From the NCBI RefSeq assembly GCF_029784135.1, contig NC_073746.1, forward strand, positions 13,592,416 through 13,656,415: DNA of 64,000 nt, read 5' to 3'. A model generated the notes under the pieces. That model was not told the DNA's origin, did not search any database, and saw only the letters and a list, made by a program, of their open reading frames with translations. A program made the position numbers and the translations under genes. This document shows positions 33,300 to 44,305 of this stretch, piece by piece. Source of the stretch: Toxorhynchites rutilus septentrionalis (Eukaryota > Arthropoda > Insecta > Diptera > Culicidae). Position 1 is the stretch's first letter, and each line of letters begins with the position of its first letter.

Positions 33300-34748
33300 A
33301 ATATATATCATATTCAGCCGATTTCTTTATTCGTTAATTTTTAGTTAATCGTTGCGTTTCTCCGCGTTCCCCTCAATGGGCCCGCACCCGTCTCTATCTC
33401 TCTCTCGCTTCTACCCACCACCAATCGCAACTGATTCCGTCTTGCTCCGGCAACTGGGCGGTGGCGGCGGCGGCGACTCAGTCAGTCAGTGGACGCGCGC
33501 GGGTTTTGTTTTAATGATGAAAAGGTCGACCGGGCCGAGAGCGCAAGAAGAATAACGTCGAGCAGAAAAAGAAACGAGTTTTATCACATTTTTTTTTCCT
33601 TTAGTTAAAGTCTGCTGAACTGCTGCCTGCTGCTTGCCATGCCTACCGGTGGAGGATGAAGAGGAGGAGGCTCGGGATCAGAGGCTGAGAGAGATGGTGA
33701 TGGTGTGTGATGTGATGATGGTCGCAAAAACAGCAAAATCCTACTTGTGCCGGCAGTTGGCTGACGCAGGTCATGCTGGAAGTGTGCGGCGGCAACTGTG
33801 TTCTGTGTTCGATGAGAGTTTTATTGAGTTTTCAGTGATATTTGCTGCTGCCCTTCCCCGCCGGATTGGATTTGGGTTGGGAACACGCTTGTGTGTGGGG
33901 AAGAAAAGGGTCTCCAGTGCGAGTTTGTGTGTGCTTTTTTCGAGTGACAACGCGACGACGAGCTGATTTTAGTTCAGAGCCATTATTAGAGCTATCTGTT
34001 TAATTCGATTTGCAATCGTTTCAGCGAGAAACAAGCAGTGAGCAGTGAGTCACCAGTAGTAGCAGCAGCAGCGAGTGTGCTAAATTTGTTGATCAGAGTG
34101 GAGGTGAAAAAGAAGAAAAAAAGAGTTTAAGCAAATTAGTGCCAGTGCAAACATCTGTGTTCGGCTGTAAAAATATGATGATGATGATGATGAGAGCACG
34201 GGATGAAAAATACCAAAAAAATCCTTCAGCTCCCTAAATGCAATCTATAGCTGTACACAGAGAGAGTGCTAAAGAATAATTCAAATAATCGATATTGTTA
34301 GCCGTGAATGCTACGGAAAAGACAAGTAGGTATAATCGGGAAGATCTGGTTTCGGAGCGAAGCGAAGCAATCAGTCTCTGTGTGTCGTGTGTTTGTGTGT
34401 ACGTGGAACAGAACCCAGCTGGAATACGAAGAAAGGAAAAAAAGGTCAGAGGAATAACTCGTGAAGAGAACGGGAAAGGAAGAGGGAAGAAAAAAACTTC
34501 CCAAGTAATGTTTCCCGAGTGATGTAAGAGGAGGAGGTCGAGCAGACAGAAGAAATCACGTGTAAACGCTGTACTCAGCTCACACATCCAAAAAAAAAGC
34601 AGCAGAGCAAAGCGAGGGGCGAGAATCGCGCAAAATCTGGTTTTCTCTCCCGGAGAAGACCTGGGTTTCTGGTGTGGTGCTGTGTAGTTGTCGCGTCGTT
34701 GTTTGTTGAACCTCGTGCGGCACACGCACACCTGTCAAAATAGGGAAG
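33300..34748 (+). promoter_or_regulatory. Probable promoter and 5' leader of the host gene
   Basis: This low-repeat stretch precedes the only credible host start codon. It contains CTCTCTCTCTCG (33395), GGTGGCGGCGGCGGCG (33460), an insect initiator-like TCAGTCAGTCAGT (33479-33491), many GA-rich leader-like blocks (34080-34130, 34430-34520) and AGCAGCAGCAGC (34062). A TGA in frame with the coding start lies at 34707-34709, so the coding region cannot extend through it in frame. Several upstream ATGs with short frames exist, which could damp translation. No TATA box in a convincing place. The transcription start is not fixed. Confidence 0.45.
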
Positions 34749-34869
34749 ATGGATAAAGACGGTGATAAGAAGGGTGGCGACAAGAAAGGTGGGCAATCCG
34801 GAGCCGGCTTGGGAGGCGCAGCCGGTGTTCCAGATCCTGCCTCACTACTCGACGCCGCTTCGTTATTTG
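34749..34869 (+). CDS. Host gene, first coding exon (Lys/Gly-rich N-terminus)
   Basis: The ATG at 34749 has a fair context (GGGAAGATGG) and follows an in-frame TGA 40 bases upstream. The exon encodes 40 residues plus one base: a charged Gly-Lys-Asp start ('MDKDGDKKGGDKKGG'), a Gly/Ala stretch, then 'PDPASLLDAASLF'. It ends at TTATTTG before GTAAGT (34870), a consensus donor. The one left-over base (G) joins CT of the exon at 47143 to make an Ala codon, and the reading then continues in frame. The joined sequence '..LLDAASLF-A-YWGRDQ' resembles my memory of N-termini of insect BAZ2/Toutatis-type chromatin remodelling proteins. That identification is tentative, since no bromodomain, PHD or TAM/MBD domain lies in the window. 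Acting in the nucleus would follow if it is right. Confidence 0.7.
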
Positions 34870-35241
34870 GTAAGTTTTACTCTGGTGATCGGTATCATCA
34901 AAACCTCCCCAAAACTTCCTTCGCATCCGATTGTTTATCATTTCGAATCATCGACCAGAAATGATTGCGCTCAAGCACATGACATGACATGTCAAACAGA
35001 GATGTCAGTTCTGCGGAAGTATACGGATCCGTGTGCAAAGTCTACAAATCTTTCTACAATATTTTTGGATTTTTGATTTCAATGAAATTAGTAATAAAGA
35101 ATTATTTTATTTTGAAGGTAGTAGACCAAATTGAAATACATTCTAACCGATGATTATTTGTTTTGTCATTTGTCAATGTCTTCTATTCTCTTTTATCGGA
35201 TTATACATTAGGGCCCTCTTGTACGATTCCATTTGAATATA

Positions 35242-35758
35242 CAGTAAAACCTGTTTTTGTGCGATTTTTTTTGTGCGGTTTTATGTTCTTATGCGGTTTT
35301 TTTTTGTGCGGTATATGAAAAGAAGCATATTTGACGAAGTTTTCGTCCATTCAGTTTTTTTTCGATGGTTTATATGCATTTCAGTGCGAAAAAAGCATAT
35401 CTGCGTCTCAATTATCCACTTCTGAAATTATTCCCCTCCTCCCATCAAATGCTCTAAGTTTTTGCATGACATGATATGTAACATCATCACGTTTCGGCAT
35501 GCATCTAAAACCACAAAACAGCCACGCGCAACCGAAAAGGCAAACTGTCCCATCGCAAAGCAGGAAAACAAAAGAAAATTGAACGGTGAATGGCGTGGAT
35601 ATGAGTTATTTTCTTGGGGGAAACATTTTTTATGCGGTCCCTATCTACCGCACAAAAGAAGTTTCGGTGTACCGAACACGGTTTTTAAAGCTACTGGTGA
35701 AGTTTTGCACGATTTTTTCATGTGATCCCAATCCCCCGCACAAAAAAAGGTTTGCCTG
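35242..35758. mobile_element. TA-flanked miniature element, 517 bp
   Basis: TA at 35240-35241 and 35759-35760. The ends are CAGTAAAACCTGTTTTTGTG and, inverted, CAGGCAAACCTTTTTTTGTG, continuing with TGCGG words. GTGCGG/CCGCAC words recur in the body. Tc1/mariner-type target. No transposase frame. Confidence 0.7.
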
Positions 35759-35984
35759 TATATCGTTGCTGAAGATATTGTATTCATAATTGTTGATTCA
35801 AAGAATCACTGATCTTAACTTCAGAATGATTTGAAGAATCTATAACATCTGATATACATGATAATGGGTTGTACATTGAATACGAAAAGTCTATGAGCCT
35901 TTTGGCACAAGTTCTGTTGCCTATGGTCTCGTTCTTGTTCATAAAACAAAACATAAAATTAAATAAAATCATTCGATTGTCATC

Positions 35985-36890
35985 AAACGAGAAAAGTTTA
36001 GTCATCTTTATCCTCTTCAATTTCGTCTCCGAATCCGAAATCCCATACATCATCCTTAACATCATCTATGAGATTTTGTACAACATCAGAATCGACTTTT
36101 TTCAGCATATATGTGCATATTTTCATCACTTCCTTAACTTTTCTGACTACTTTAGGATATTTAACCTGCTTAATAATAGCTCAGTACTTCTCAATCGATC
36201 GCATCTTCGATGTATTTGATGCATTATTAACACGTATTTTCAGTACGTCGAACTTCTTCGTATCAAACTGGTGTTTAATGTGAGTGGAAAACTTTGTTTT
36301 CTTCATGTGCTATAATAATCTCATACAAAAATTTCATCTGAAGATAATTTGATATTATAATGATAAGTTTAGTGGGAAACTGATCTCGTATCCAGATGTC
36401 GACACCGTACCGTTGTCATCGCGAATACGTTTCATTCCGTTTCCACCGTGAAGTGTATTCGAGAATCAGGCCCGTCTTCTTTGTTATGGCATGAAGCCAA
36501 ATCCGGCCAGAAAACCGTAGTACCGTTGTGGTGAATGAAGTCGCTTTTCAAGACATTTTTTAAATTATTTTTCCCTATATTTTTAAAATGAATGTAGAGA
36601 ACCGCTTATCCGCGAGCGGGTCATCGGAAGCTCTCTGGTACATCAAACTTGTCTTTAGTAGTGAAAAATTGGCTTTCCGGAATCTGCTTGAACACGTTAA
36701 CTGACTACCGAACCTTCAACATCCATAATCCAACCAGATGTTTGACCTTCTACATGAATCTTTTGCATTTGATGGTACAAAAAACCGTAGATTTTGCAGC
36801 TACTAACTTTTACCGATGTCACGATGTAAAAGAATCTTATTTTCAAAGGTCGAGCCGTTCTTTCAACTCCATTTTTGTTACTTTAGTGTA
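35985..36890 (-). pseudogene. Diverged DD37E transposase relic with acidic C-terminus
   Basis: Minus-strand translation in shifting frames gives family landmarks in the right order: 'TVFWPDLASCHNK' at about 36490-36530, 'MRSIEKYWAIIKQ' with 'PKVVRKVKEVMK' at about 36130-36210 and 'LKKVDSDVVQNLIDDVKDD' at about 36050-36110. These correspond one to one with copy B ('TIFWPDLASCHF', 'LRPIEKYWTIMKQ', 'LQPDVVQNLMDGVKRK'). The end, however, is strongly acidic ('GDEIEEDKDD', about 36000-36030), where copies A and B are basic. Earlier parts (36600-36890) are weaker. Frameshifts and stops throughout. It is an older or distinct subfamily. Confidence 0.6.
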
Positions 36891-37149
36891 GCCGATAGTA
36901 GTAGTCATACATTGAAAAACCATATACACGGAACTTCTTCTACAAAAATCTCAATAAGTATATCCTAAACTTGAAAATTTGAAGCAATTCGCGTGTAAAT
37001 TTTATGCCTTTATTCGGAGTTATCGTAAGGTTTTGAATATGAAGGTCATCGCATGCGACTGTACTGGCTGATTTCTTGTCTTCTCATTTTTTTTTCTATA
37101 TCGTCAACATATGAAATATAAAATTTTTTTCATTCCATCTGTTTATTTA

Positions 37150-37190
37150 TTTAGGCTCATTAGCATTTTAGCTGTAACAGAGCCGGATTT
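37150..37190 (-). mobile_element. 3' end fragment shared with the SINE at 12010
   Basis: Read on the minus strand, GCTAAAATGCTAATGAGCC followed by TAAA equals 12451-12473, and is followed by TAAATAAAT instead of poly(A). It begins CGGCTCTGTTACA upstream, unlike the SINE. This suggests a LINE whose 3' end the SINE shares. Confidence 0.45.
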
Positions 37191-38306
37191 TTCAATCTCA
37201 ATTCTCATTTACTATAAATTTCCTATTACTTCTACCAAAACTAACAACCATATTTCAGACATAATTTTCGCTCAAGATTCTTGATTCACTTGCAAATAAC
37301 ATGTTTCTCCGTTACATGGAACACATGTTTGATACAGAAAAGTGAATTTTCATTCATAATTTTAATTTTCCACCTGAGAATAATTTTCGTTTCACATCAA
37401 CGAAACACGAAGCTTAATTCCGCAAACACGAAATCATATGGGAACATATGGGAATTATTTTTGTTTGACTTTCTCTCAAAACTTTAAGAAAAAAACTTTT
37501 TTTTTGCGGTCTTTTGTTTTGTCTGTATTATAGTGACTTTCAACACTTTTTGGCTGGTTCGTCACTTTTACTTCCATTTTTGGAAGAATGTCGGGAGTGA
37601 GAATTCAACTCGGTACGGATGTTACCACTACGCCAGATCGCCTCCTCTATCAGTGCTTGTTACCTTATATGCTTATATTAGTTATCTTTATTATCATGTG
37701 TTATACTGTCATTCACCGGTGAGTGACGTGACAGCCAACGTGTTAAAGACCTTCAGCAACAATACGCATCGAATATCTTAACGTTATCCTACGTCAACTA
37801 TGCGGTCATATTTCGGACACGATCCTTCAACTTCATCCAAAGAGGAAGAAACGTAAACGTTGTGTATGAAGTTATAGTTGAGCTTGATTATTGTAATTTT
37901 GAACGATCCGATCACAAGATAAAAACCATCCAGCAAGTGGGACAAGCTGAAAAAGCTGGTTAAATTTCAACATGTTAGGTAAATTTTTCAAATAAATCAA
38001 TTCAATTTGAAACTATCAGCTAACTTTCACAAACAGTCACTAGCTATTATTCGAACCACGAAGATTCAATAAGAGACCACGCGATCTCGATACTGCATAG
38101 ATTGTATCCGAAAAAAGTCAGGTTGTTAGCAAGACACCGATGAACGATGTTTTTACTGCCCCCATATTTGAAACATGGCTTCGAACTGTGAATCAGATAT
38201 ATAACCCGAATAAGCTTAATTTCTAAGTGACCACATTGAACTTATGGAATCAACCTCCAATGTATCTCGGTTTCGGTTCGAGTCAAACTTCCAATCCGTA
38301 CAGTAT

Positions 38307-39552
38307 ATACAGCCATTCCATGCCAAACCGATATAGTGGTTCTCAGATTTCCATGAAAAGTGGAGTTTTGTTCTTTATTGCAAAGTATTAGACCCGTATT
38401 TTTTTTTTCGTTAGGATGACCATTTCCATTTTAGGGTGGTCCGAAATATCATGTTTTTCAACTTTTTCCCAAAAATGACTTTTTTCAAAAATTCATAACT
38501 TTTGAATCATTGAACCGATTTAGATGATCTACTGATCTTGCAAAAACAATGGATTTTGTTTACGTAATTATTGATTGTAGTTCGATTCGATTCTTTGTTT
38601 TTAAGAGGCTTTAAACTTTGCAGTTTATTCGCCTCTAAGTGTAGTTGTTTTCATGGCTTTGGACTAGTGGACACTATATTTTTTTATATTTTACCTTGTA
38701 CTTGAACTGAGGATTTTTTACATAACATATCTCGACATCAGAGATTCTATTTTTTTTTCGTTTTTGATTTTTATGATATTTTATGATATGATTTTTCAAA
38801 TTTAACCGGTGGTCTAAAAATCATTTTTCACCTTTAGCATTAGCATTAGCATTAGCATTGAGCAAGTTGCACAATATCGTAGGTGGTACAAATGTCTAAA
38901 AATCATTTTTCCCTTTTTATCCAAAAATGACTTTTTGCAAAAAATCATTAGATTTAAACTACTGAACCGATTTAGGTGATCAGCATATTAATTTGAAACC
39001 AATAAGCTAACCTTCTTTGAAAAAATATCACAAGTGTGGGAAGCCTGGATTATAGTCGCATAGGTCCAGTCTAGTCACATAGGAATATTGAAGGTAGACT
39101 TAAACATGTTAAATTTGAAAAATTATATCTCAAAAACGGAAAAAATAAAAAATCCTCAGCTTTCAAGGTAAAATATAAAAAAATATAGTGCCCCCTAGTC
39201 CCAAGCCATGAAAACAACAAAAAAAAGACTACAATCAATAATTACGGAAACAAAATCCATTTTTTTTGTGGTACCATATTTTTTAATAGAAGGCTAGCTC
39301 ATTGGCTTCAATTTGATATGTCGATCATCTAAAACGGCTCAGTGGTTCAAAAGTTTTGAAATTTAAAAAAAGTCATTTTTGGGAAAAAAAATGGAAATGA
39401 TTGATTTTTCGAACCACCCTAAAATGGAAAATGGGCACCCTAACGAAAAACTAAAAAAATACGGGTCTAATGTTTTGTGATAAAGACCAAAATAACCACT
39501 TTTCACGAAAATCTAAGAACCACTATATCGGTTTTAATGAAATGGCTGTATA
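38307..39552. mobile_element. Foldback element with ~160 bp terminal inverted repeats
   Basis: The left arm has ATACAGCCATTCCATG (38308 on), ACCGATATAGTGGTTCT, GACCCGTATTTTTTTT and CCATTTTAGGGTGGTCCGA. The right arm contains the inverse of each in reverse order (ACCACCCTAAAATGG at 39414, AAATACGGGTCTAATG at 39458, AGAACCACTATATCGG, AATGGCTGTATAT at 39540). Ends lie next to TATA/TA. The interior also shows symmetrical words (TGGACTAGTGGACACTATA against CAGTGCCCCCTAGTCCC-like sequence), so the element is nearly palindromic overall. It carries a short LINE insertion at 38830-38894. Confidence 0.7.
38830..38894 (-). mobile_element. 65 bp LINE tail insertion with 17 bp duplication
   Basis: TCTAAAAATCATTTTTC lies at 38813-38829 and 38895-38911. 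Between them, read on the minus strand, is GTACCACCTACGATATTGTG, then CAACTTGCTCA and AATGCT repeats. This is the same 3' end as the insertion at 28496-28616, in opposite orientation. Only about 55 bp of LINE sequence was copied. Confidence 0.85.
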
Positions 39553-40853
39553 TTTGCTAATAAACACTAGCACACGCTCCTATTCAAGTGAACTTTTTCA
39601 AAGCATTTGGGATAAAACTTGAACGAAATGTCAATATAAGTTTTATCCAGTTTAGAATGAAACTTTCTGACATTTTTTAGTGTCCATAATCAGCTCGGTT
39701 TCAAAAGTTCTACGAGGTGAAGTGACGTTTATAAAACTTTCAGCAGAATTGAAACCAAATTGTAATCATTTTAAACCTATTCGATAATATTTTCAACAAA
39801 AGTTCTGTTCACATTCATCTAAATTTTTCAAAAACTTTTTAAACTTACTATTCAACAAAGTGTTGTTGTTTTCAACTGAAAACCGTAGATTTGAAAAAAT
39901 GGGTTTACAAGAAAAAAATCTGGTATCCCTGTCTATCTATACCCCCGGTTTTTCCGTCTTCGTCCGTCTGTATCGAAGGTAATAAAGTTCGCGCAATACT
40001 TTAAACATCAGTTATGGTGGTGGTGCTGCGTGAGTTTGTGCCTTTGTGCTTTGTAGAAAGTAGTGGCCGGCAATAATCCTGGGGGGCTTTTCAAAATATG
40101 CACACCATACATCATTCGAGTAATCAAAGGGGGTCCCATTATGATCATCGTGCATGTGTGTGTATGGTGGTGTGGTGCTCTCTAATTGATGTTTACTTTA
40201 ATTGAACTGTTGGAATTTGTGACGAGTTCATTTATTCAACATCACATTGTGTAGGGGTGCTATCGCCGAGCTTCGATTATTTCGGTCTGTTTCGTCAATG
40301 GAAGCACTTTCAATTTTTTGTTGCGATTACGTATGTTTTGTGCGAGTTGTTGGGTTTGGATTGATACTTTAGATTCAATCGAAAATGTCACTATCCATTG
40401 TTGATCCCTTCCTGTGTTGTGTGATACATGAAGACAAGATTTCCGTTCCTCGTTGACGCCATTGAGCTTCGTTTACTAGTTTAGGGGAGCGCCAAAGAAC
40501 AATTGATTTTCAGGCGGAATGAACACGTCTTAAAATTAAAATTATGAATAAAAATTGACTGAGAAACACTTTTTTCCGCAGGTGGTGAAAAAATTTCACA
40601 CAAAAATTGTTTTTGAAGACAACTTTGTAATGTAATGAAAAGATTCAGTAACAATTTTGGAAATGTAAAGACAAATGGGTAAATAAAAGTAATAAATACG
40701 TGTTTCAAGTAATTAAATAACATGATGTAAAAATTGCCATTTGAATTTTAACATTTGAAGACTGGCTCCGTGTCTTCTAGTCTAATAGAGATTACACTAA
40801 CGAGTTTGGGACCCAAATTAGGTCGCTAATTGGAAGTCACCATCACCTGTGAC

Positions 40854-41689
40854 CAGTGTTGCCACATTTAAATCTGTACCAGAGGGGTCAAAAACCTTTC
40901 TCATTGGTACTTTTTTCCAAAAATCTGTACCATCGTACATATTCGTTGTAGAGAAAAAAAAGTATTAACATGAAATAAACATTCATTTATTTGTCATGTC
41001 ATTCGTGTGTTCGATGATGATTATACATAGTTTTTTTTTCTAAATCAAAATTGCATACTATCATTTATTAGAATTATCATTTATTAAAATTACAGCCACG
41101 ATGTTTGACCAAATGGTTTGACCTCAAAATAGCGTTCATCGTATCGTTGCTGAACCAATTTCGAAGCTTATTTTTTTTCTTATTAAATTCAGAAAAAAAT
41201 CGCTCGACAGTTGCCGAGGAGTGAGGTATAGTGAGAACGATACAAACAAGGCATCGAAGCGCCGAAAATGCGAGCGAACCGTCAATTCTTTTTAGGCATC
41301 CAATTTTTGTCCACCAACCTTGCACATGCTCGGTTTCAGAAATTGTGATTTCCTTACGGAGAAATTTTATCTTTAGGGTACGGAATTCATTCTCCACAAC
41401 TTGTACATTCCCATTGTAGAATCCTGGAAACGCTTCTAACACAACGTTAATTCTTGTCAAATTGGAAAATTTCCCGGAATTTAACATTGCCGCAGACTTG
41501 AGCGTCGAATCATCAAAATCGAATCTTTTTCTCATTTGTTTGATCAGCTCCACGGAAAAACTGCAATAAATATGATTTTGAAATGATCTGCCTTTCGCTG
41601 TCAATTGCACTGATAATTTCTTCGACTGCTATTGCAACCTAAAATTATTGTCGTTTTTCAAATGATCTTTATATTTAACTAGCTGACCC
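40854..41689 (-). mobile_element. hAT transposon relic with dimerisation domain
   Basis: The terminus CAGTGTTGCCACATTTAAAT begins at 40854. A 177-residue open frame (41077-41610 minus) ends with 'TIPHSSATVERFFSEFNKKKNKLR' (split here after SSATVERFFS), the C-terminal dimerisation region shared by hAT transposases, followed by 'NDTMNAILRSNHLVK'. The N-terminal and catalytic parts are missing or decayed. Sequence matching the copies at 3185-4345 continues to 41689, where a Helitron-like terminus begins. Confidence 0.75.
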
Positions 41690-41998
<309 letters not shown>

Positions 41999-42829
41999 GT
42001 GCATAGTCAATTCGAATCTTTCTAATTTCTCTAATATTTTCCAAAGTATTCTATCATTGTTTTTTAACTTTCCGGATTTTTCATCTTATACTTTTTGTAC
42101 TTTTTTATTTTCATCTTGTGCAAACTCATCGTCTTGTTGAAGTTTTAAAATGTACAGCAATAATATTTTCCACTAAGATATTAGTCATTCTCAGGGTTGC
42201 CACATATACAAAATGTTCTGTATTTTACAGATTTCATGCCAAGTTTCAGATACGGAATCTGTTATTTTTTCAAATTCAAATTTAATTATTAAATTGATTA
42301 CAGTTCATTTTCGCTGTCTACTTTCTTACTAATCAACTTTGTTTTTTTTCGTTGAGTCATGAATATATGTACCTTGATTTATAAAATAGTTGAACCATAT
42401 GAAATGTCGCCTTACTTCTCCATTCCTGTTAAGAACGGTTTTGGGACACTTTTTGATAATTCCACATTCAGCAGCGTGTGTTGAGGGAATATTTTGCTCC
42501 ACAACGCCAAGTTCTGAGATCGGTTGGCTTCCACAATGATGAACTCTGTTTTGAAAGCAGGGAACTATGTATCGGCTCAAGAAGGAGCATCAAGGATGAA
42601 ATTGACGGAAAATTTAAGAGAATCAAACTTCAACAAACCCATGTATAAACCACATACAATTTATTAACTTTTTTTAAATTTATTTTGTTGTATTGATACG
42701 ACTTAAACAAATCATAAATAAGAAAAATAAATTAAAAAGGAAAAAAAACCTTTCTTTAATTTTTTTTTTTCCGTTGGTTTACAACTTATGGAGCATCTTA
42801 AATATTTCAAATAAGATCTTGTGTTATTT

Positions 42830-42955
42830 TATAGGGGTCGATATCCAGATCCCGTCGACCCCCGAAATCTATTTTCATTTCTGTCGACCCCTGGAAAACC
42901 GAAATCGACCCCAGGGGGTCGATATCAACCACTTTGAGAAACCCCGGTCTATAGC
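42830..42955. mobile_element. hAT-type miniature element end
   Basis: Blocks GTCGACCCC(C/T) occur three times, and the right end reads CACTTTGAGAAACCCCGGTC, the inverse of the terminus at 11893. The left limit is unclear. No coding sequence. Confidence 0.4.
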
Positions 42956-43317
42956 ATCTAACACGATGGAGCAAATTTGGTGGGAAATTTTGTTTAGTTC
43001 ATCTGACGTGTAAATTATCACTGCGCATCTCATCACGAATGTTATTGAAGTTAGCTGTCACATAGCGTACTAGCTACAATGTATAGTTCAATAATTGTAT
43101 TCGCAGAGGGATTTCAGAAAGGAGATCTAACAAACAGAGACAGCGAGGTATCGCTACCTGGGCATAAGGTAGTGAAGACTGAGAAATAGAGTTCCAATAC
43201 TCATTCGGAGGTGAAAGCAGGATAGATAACATGTATATCAGCTTATCTGTATCATCAGATTTTGTCCAAAAAATGTCGTTAAAAATTTGGGTTTGAACAG
43301 AGTGCTATTTTGCTGAT

Positions 43318-44301
43318 CTGCCCATGTTTGCATAGGAGACGTAATCACCAACACCATTAGTGCTGGGAAAACGCTTGCGTCTATTTATGCGGACAATCAA
43401 TCGTTTCAATGAACATTTGTTCGCATGGCTAGACGTAATCACCTGGTTGCTCTGTCTGTAGCATTAGTCTTTGCATTTCCGAAAGTTGTCAAAACGTCTC
43501 CGTCGGTAGTTTCAGTTGTTATCGGATAAAATCAAAAAGGTTTGGAAAAAATTTAGTAAAATGTCTGGAGAAGGTGCTCTGGATTTGTTGTGAGTCTATG
43601 ATAGTACTTTTTTCCTGAATACTTTGGGATATGATAAGAATAGCAGGTTCTTGTTTTTTAATTAATTGAATTTGTAAAAGCAATCTGCAATGTTAGTATT
43701 GTGGAGTGAATTACACCAACGGTATGTGTAAATGCTGAGTATGTGGAATAATTCGATGTCGAATTCGAAGAGTTATAATGCTAAGAACCAACATTATTTT
43801 AATTTTATTACTGATTTGATTGTTTCGTTATCTACTTGAAGATTCAAAGGCAGACATTTAGGTAATTATCACATTAAAAAATACAATTGCTTCTCTTCAT
43901 TCATCGCAGTGCATTGTACAAAAATAAGTAATTATACGAGCAGCATTTCAATGGTTTCTTATATTCATCTATTAGGAAACCCTAAGTAACAAGACACTAT
44001 CATGTAAGACATGTTTGGGCTCTACAAAGAATGTGATTCAAATGTAGATTTAGCTTATAGCATATAATACTGGTAATTGTTGATTTTCGAACGATGTATG
44101 AAAGCTGTATGGAACTACGTCTGTTATGCGGACAAACAGTGATTTCAAGAAAACGTTTTTTCAAATTTGTTCAAATGTTTTCAAACAAAAAATTTTTGTT
44201 TCCATGTTGAGCAAACGTATTACATTGCGTAGAATGCATAACGGCGACAAAGTCGATTTTGTTCATTTTGTCGTTTACGTCTCCTATACAAACATGAGCA
44301 G
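43318..44301. mobile_element. CTGCCC-terminated DNA element, copy 2 (uninterrupted)
   Basis: The termini CTGCCCATGTTTGCATAGGAG and, inverted, CTGCTCATGTTTGTATAGGAG both continue GACGTAA. TGAT flanks both sides (43314-43317, 44302-44305), a 4 bp duplication. Length 984 bp. It lacks the three insertions present in copy 1 and so serves as the empty-site reference. The shared ATG ('MSGEGALDLL', 43561 on) meets a stop after ten codons here. Confidence 0.8.
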
Positions 44302-44305
44302 TGAT

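Noticed and set aside
34870..34964. Extension of the host exon through the donor (open frame to 34964)
   Set aside because: GTAAGT at 34870 is a consensus donor and the spliced frame joins exon 2 in phase; the read-through translation changes character and ends shortly after.
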